Shown here piece after piece: positions 61,272-64,000 of a stretch of 64,000 bases of DNA. The stretch lies in contig NZ_LQGY01000014.1 in assembly GCF_001620055.1 (NCBI RefSeq), forward strand, positions 124,001 through 188,000, in the 5' to 3' direction. The translations under genes and the position numbers were made by a program. Under the pieces are notes generated by a model. That model searched no databases and had not been told where the DNA came from. It saw only the letters and a list, made by a program, of their open reading frames with translations. Each line of letters starts with the position of its first letter. The first letter of the stretch is position 1. Source of the stretch: Agromyces sp. NDB4Y10 (GTDB taxonomy: Bacteria > Actinomycetota > Actinomycetes > Actinomycetales > Microbacteriaceae).

Positions 61272-62002
61272 CGGGTTTCCTCTCCGGCGGGTAGGGATGC
61301 CGCGGACGCTGCCGAGGAACGGCGCACCGGGTTCGACCAGTAGGCGGCAGCGGCGAGGCAGAGGATCGCGACGCCCGTGCCGATGGCGTAGGCGGCCGTT
61401 TCAAGCCACGTCACTCCGTTGATCACGAGGAGCGCGGTCGCGCTGATGTAGTACAGCGCCTGAACGCTCTTCGCGAAGATCAGCACCCCGGTGACGGCGA
61501 GCACCGCCGCGCCCCAGTGCCGGGTGCGTCGGTGCCCGAGCAGCGCGACGGCGATGAGCGCGACGGAGCCGAGGGCGATGGTGAGCGCGGCCGAGTCGGG
61601 AATGGAGCTGATGTCGTCGATCACCAGTGCACGTACCTGCCGGGCCGCGATGAACGCGCCGACGGCGACCTGCACGACGCCGATGACGGCGACGGCGGCG
61701 AGGAGGAGCCCGTCGACCCGGAGCGGCACCAACCGGATGCCCTCACGTCCGGTGAGCTGCGTGCGCCGCCAGCTGAGATCGGCCGGGATGCCGCGAAGCA
61801 TCCGCCCTCGGAGCGCTCGGGCGGTCGCACGCCGGCTGATACCGCTCTCGGCTGCCCACGTCGTGTGCTCGTGCAGATCGGAGAGGATCTCCTGCTGCCG
61901 GCGGGCGGCGATGACCGGGTCGAGCCCGGCCGTGTACCGGAGCGACCAGCGCAGGGACGAGCGGGCCGCGCGTTCCACCGCGCGGCCGTCCAGGCCGGTC
62001 AC
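61268..62002 (-). CDS. Membrane protein of PadR operon
   Basis: 244 residues, ATG 62002 overlapping the PadR stop (ATGA). N-terminal soluble part SLRYTAGLDPVIAARRQQEILSDLHEHTTWA resembles the start of DUF1700/permease-associated sensor proteins that pair with PadR regulators; then four helices (about 97-118, 137-155, 162-190, 203-222). Function unknown. Confidence 0.72.
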   Translation of the reverse strand: MTGLDGRAVERAARSSLRWSLRYTAGLDPVIAARRQQEILSDLHEHTTWAAESGISRRATARALRGRMLRGIPADLSWRRTQLTGREGIRLVPLRVDGLLLAAVAVIGVVQVAVGAFIAARQVRALVIDDISSIPDSAALTIALGSVALIAVALLGHRRTRHWGAAVLAVTGVLIFAKSVQALYYISATALLVINGVTWLETAAYAIGTGVAILCLAAAAYWSNPVRRSSAASAASLPAGEETR

Positions 62003-62346
62003 GCGAGGGCCTCGCCGGTCACGGTGCCGCGCTGCTCGGCGCGGACGGCCGCGCGAAACGCGGCCTCGCCGGCCCCGGTGACCCGGTAGAGGCGGCGGCG
62101 CGGGCGCCCCTCGGCCTCGGCCCGTTCAGGCGCTTCCCACTCGGATTCGAGCAACCCCGCGGTCTCCATGCGGTTCAGGGCGCGGTACAGGGCGCCCTGC
62201 GAGACCAGAGCGGAGTCGTCCCGTTCGGCGAGCGTGCGGGCGAGCGCGAAGCCGAAGAACGAGCCTTCGCGCGGCTGGATGGTGAGGCCCGCATCGAGGA
62301 TCGCGAGCTCGATCGGGAGGAGCACTCCCGGGCGTCGTCGTGGCAT
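61999..62346 (-). CDS. PadR-family regulator, near-leaderless
   Basis: 115 residues, ATG 62346. Winged helix: FGFALARTLAERDDSALVSQGALYRALNRMETAGLLESEWEAPERAEAEGRPRRRLYRVTGAG. No ribosome site precedes the ATG; the predicted -10 ends only 8 bases upstream, so the message probably begins at or near the start codon (leaderless). Leads a three-gene operon with two membrane proteins. Confidence 0.85.
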   Translation of the reverse strand: MPRRRPGVLLPIELAILDAGLTIQPREGSFFGFALARTLAERDDSALVSQGALYRALNRMETAGLLESEWEAPERAEAEGRPRRRLYRVTGAGEAAFRAAVRAEQRGTVTGEALA

Positions 62347-62353
62347 GGAGGCG

Positions 62354-62383
62354 ACTATACGCACCTATGTGCGTATAAGACAA
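62354..62383 (-). promoter_or_regulatory. Promoter with 22-bp palindromic PadR operator
   Basis: TATACGCAC, CTAT, GTGCGTATA (62356-62377): a perfect 9+4+9 inverted repeat. On the minus strand TTGTCT (62378-62383) and TATAGT (62354-62359), 18 bases apart, form the promoter, with the palindrome filling the spacer and part of the -10. A bound PadR dimer would exclude RNA polymerase. Confidence 0.8.
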
Positions 62384-62465
62384 GGCCGAGAAATGACCAC
62401 GCCCTCTCGACGCGGTCGGCGCCGCACGTCAGGCTGGGCGACAACGACGAGAACGGAGCACTTCG

Positions 62466-62819
62466 ATGACCATCACGCAGTCTGACCGCAGCACCGGTGA
62501 CATCCTCGGTTTCGTCGTGTCCGGCGACGTGACGAAGGCCGACTACGAGGTCCTGACGCCCGCGGTCGAGGCCGCGGTCGAGGAGCACGGCGAGGTGAAG
62601 CTGATGCTCGACCTCACCGATTTCCGGTGGGAGAAGGTCGGCGCGTGGGGTGCCGACCTGCGCTTCGGTCACGAGTTCCACGAGAAGGTCGCGCGCATGG
62701 CGATCGTCGGCCACAAGAAGTGGGAGGAGGGCCTGGCGCATCTCGCCTCCCCGTTCTACGCGCGGGAGGCGGCGTACTTCGAGGACGAGGATGCCGCCTG
62801 GGCGTGGCTCCGGAGCTGA
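62466..62819 (+). CDS. SpoIIAA-like (STAS-fold) protein
   Basis: 117 residues, ATG 62466 preceded by GGAGCA. GDILGFVVSGDVTKADYEVLTPAVEAAVEEHGEVKLMLDLTDFRWEKVGAWGADLRFGHEFHEKVARMAIVGHKKWEE is the SpoIIAA-like pattern (CRAL-TRIO/STAS-like fold). The phosphorylatable Ser of true anti-anti-sigma factors is not evident. Role unknown, perhaps stress-related. Monocistronic. Confidence 0.87.
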   Translation: MTITQSDRSTGDILGFVVSGDVTKADYEVLTPAVEAAVEEHGEVKLMLDLTDFRWEKVGAWGADLRFGHEFHEKVARMAIVGHKKWEEGLAHLASPFYAREAAYFEDEDAAWAWLRS

Positions 62820-62859
62820 GCCCGGGTGGCCGGATGTGTCGTTGCACGAGGGCCAGGGC

Positions 62860-63804
62860 TCACGCGGTGGCGAACGCCGACTGGGTGAGCCGCTCGGACG
62901 CCTCCCAGACCCGGGCGGCGTCAGCCGCACTGCGTAGCGGCGGGTAGAGCCGCTGCACGGCCGGCGGTCCGCCGAGGTGACCGAGTCCGCGCGGTCCGTA
63001 CAGGGTTCCGCCTTCGGCCGACGGGTCGGTCGCGGCCATGAGCGCCGGCAGCGACGCGGAGTCGAGGGTGCCGATCACGATCCCTCGGGCCGAGAGCGCG
63101 CGGATCAGCCGGATCGCCCGCGTGTCCTCGTGGCGGTCGAGCTCGGGTCGCGCGGCGAGCAGGCTCGTCGGTGCCACCCCCGGGTGCGACAGGTTGCTCG
63201 TGATGCCCCACCCGCCCGCGCGACTCCGACGGTCGAGTTCCAGGCCGAACAGCCCGAACGCGATCTTGGATCGGCTGTACGCACGTTGACCGTCGTAGTG
63301 GCGCTCCGAGTCGAGGTCGTCCCAGTCGATCGCACCCCGTCGCGCCGCGATGCTGACCTGCGATGTCACCCTGGCTCGCCCCGCACGCAGCAGCGGCGCG
63401 AGCCGGGCGACGAGGGCGAAGTGGCCGAGGTGGTTGGTGCCGAACTGCAGTTCGAAGCCGTCGGCTGTCACCTGCCGCTCCGGTGGCGTCATGACCCCCG
63501 CGTTGTTGATGAGGATGTGGATGGGCTGCCCCTCGGAACCTAGGGTGTCCGCGAGCGCGGCGACCGAGGCGAGCGACGACAGGTCGAGGTGTCGGAGCGA
63601 CACCTCGGCGCCCGGAACGCGCTCGCGAATACGCGCGACTGCCTGCTCGCCCTTCGCGGGGTTGCGGACCGGCAGGATCCCCTCGGCACCCGCCGCAGCG
63701 AGTCGCTCGGCGATCCTCAGTCCCATGCCGTCGCTCGCCCCGGTGACGACCGCGCGCTTCGCGGTCAGGTTGGGAATGTGGATGTCGATCGTTCGCCCGG
63801 TCAT
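62860..63804 (-). CDS. Short-chain dehydrogenase/reductase
   Basis: 314 residues, ATG 63804 with GAGGAGG just upstream. Cofactor loop [27 protein letters not shown] motif, TNHLGHFAL, and active-site Tyr/Lys in [14 protein letters not shown]; the catalytic Ser is in [10 protein letters not shown]. Resembles retinol-dehydrogenase/protochlorophyllide-reductase-like SDRs (about 310 residues). Substrate unknown. The stretch 63805-63983 is intergenic and shows no clear site. Confidence 0.9.
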   Translation of the reverse strand: MTGRTIDIHIPNLTAKRAVVTGASDGMGLRIAERLAAAGAEGILPVRNPAKGEQAVARIRERVPGAEVSLRHLDLSSLASVAALADTLGSEGQPIHILINNAGVMTPPERQVTADGFELQFGTNHLGHFALVARLAPLLRAGRARVTSQVSIAARRGAIDWDDLDSERHYDGQRAYSRSKIAFGLFGLELDRRSRAGGWGITSNLSHPGVAPTSLLAARPELDRHEDTRAIRLIRALSARGIVIGTLDSASLPALMAATDPSAEGGTLYGPRGLGHLGGPPAVQRLYPPLRSAADAARVWEASERLTQSAFATA

Positions 63805-63983
63805 TCGAGTCCTCCTCGTTCGTGGTCATCCCACGGTCGACCGTCCCGGACGCGGCATCCAGAGACTGTCGATCCTCGGTTCGCGACGCCCAGGTACCGC
63901 CGCGGATGGTGGGACGGATGATCCGTGGTTCCGGGCATCCGAGCGAGGTAGAAACGAAGCAGCACTGCGAGACGAGGTTCACC

Positions 63984-64000
63984 ATGATCGATCGGGCCGG
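63984..64000 (+). CDS. Start of a divergent gene, cut by the window edge
   Basis: ATG at 63984 with GAGG 9 bases upstream opens a frame (MIDRA...) that runs off the end. Five codons cannot be identified. Its divergent placement to the SDR suggests a regulator, but that is a guess. Confidence 0.35.

Overview
The window is about 72% GC, densely packed, rich in GTG starts and ATGA/GTGA stop-start overlaps, and has LacI, PadR, ECF41 and NarL-type regulators throughout. This points to a high-GC actinobacterium, most likely of the family Microbacteriaceae (Agromyces- or Microbacterium-like; inference from gene style, not from a marker gene). I saw no rRNA, tRNA, CRISPR array, insertion sequence or integrase. 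Both edges cut genes: an MHS-type transporter at base 1 and a gene start at the last 17 bases.

Layout. 0-4.1 kb: MFS transporter end, acetyltransferase, membrane protein, sugar kinase plus SurE pair. 4.1-9.7 kb: one minus-strand block reading, in transcription order, TasA-like fibre protein, SipW-type signal peptidase, small membrane protein, Ig-repeat surface protein, OmpR response regulator, sensor kinase; this looks like a surface-fibre locus carrying its own two-component system. 9.8-12.4 kb: DUF4287/cupin pair, ArsR-like regulator, HAD phosphatase and a 23-codon remnant of a multicopper oxidase gene. 12.4-21.1 kb: a fructan/fructose system made of a secreted GH32 fructanase with an unusual nested insert, a PfkB kinase, a LacI repressor and a CUT2 importer; three near-identical 14-bp palindromes sit at its three promoters. 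21.1-24.7 kb: ASCH protein, AHSA1/ArsR pair, multicopper oxidase operon. 24.9-27.7 kb: NarL-type two-component system. 27.8-31.5 kb: MarR-controlled oxidoreductase operon, PhnB-like protein, lipoprotein. 31.5-37.0 kb: an ectB-like aminotransferase without ectA or ectC, two CNNM/CBS membrane proteins, and a carboxymuconolactone decarboxylase-like gene with its ECF41 sigma factor. 37.2-45.6 kb: hydrolases, CGNR regulator, resolvase-like protein, DUF1254 protein, AlkZ-like protein, cyclase-like protein, HD protein, quinone reductase. 45.6-47.9 kb: PadR/DUF1048/ABC exporter operon. 48-55.6 kb: SGNH lipoprotein, winged-helix/hydrolase operon, Lrp/LysE pair, cupin/EamA with divergent LysR. 55.7-58.1 kb: patatin-like phospholipase and two unknown genes with atypical codon use. 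58.1-64 kb: UbiB-like kinase with PadR, a second PadR operon, SpoIIAA-like protein, SDR.

The best-supported system is the fructan regulon: LacI is predicted to bind its own promoter, the importer promoter and the fructanase promoter, so extracellular fructan cleavage, fructose uptake and phosphorylation would be induced together. The most intriguing less-described unit is the SipW/TasA-like/Ig-repeat/two-component block. Regulators near their own palindromes or repeats (PadR x3, MarR, CGNR, ArsR-like, winged helix) are a theme. A short oligomer, CGGATGCCG/CGGCATCC, is strikingly frequent across the whole window, inside and outside genes.
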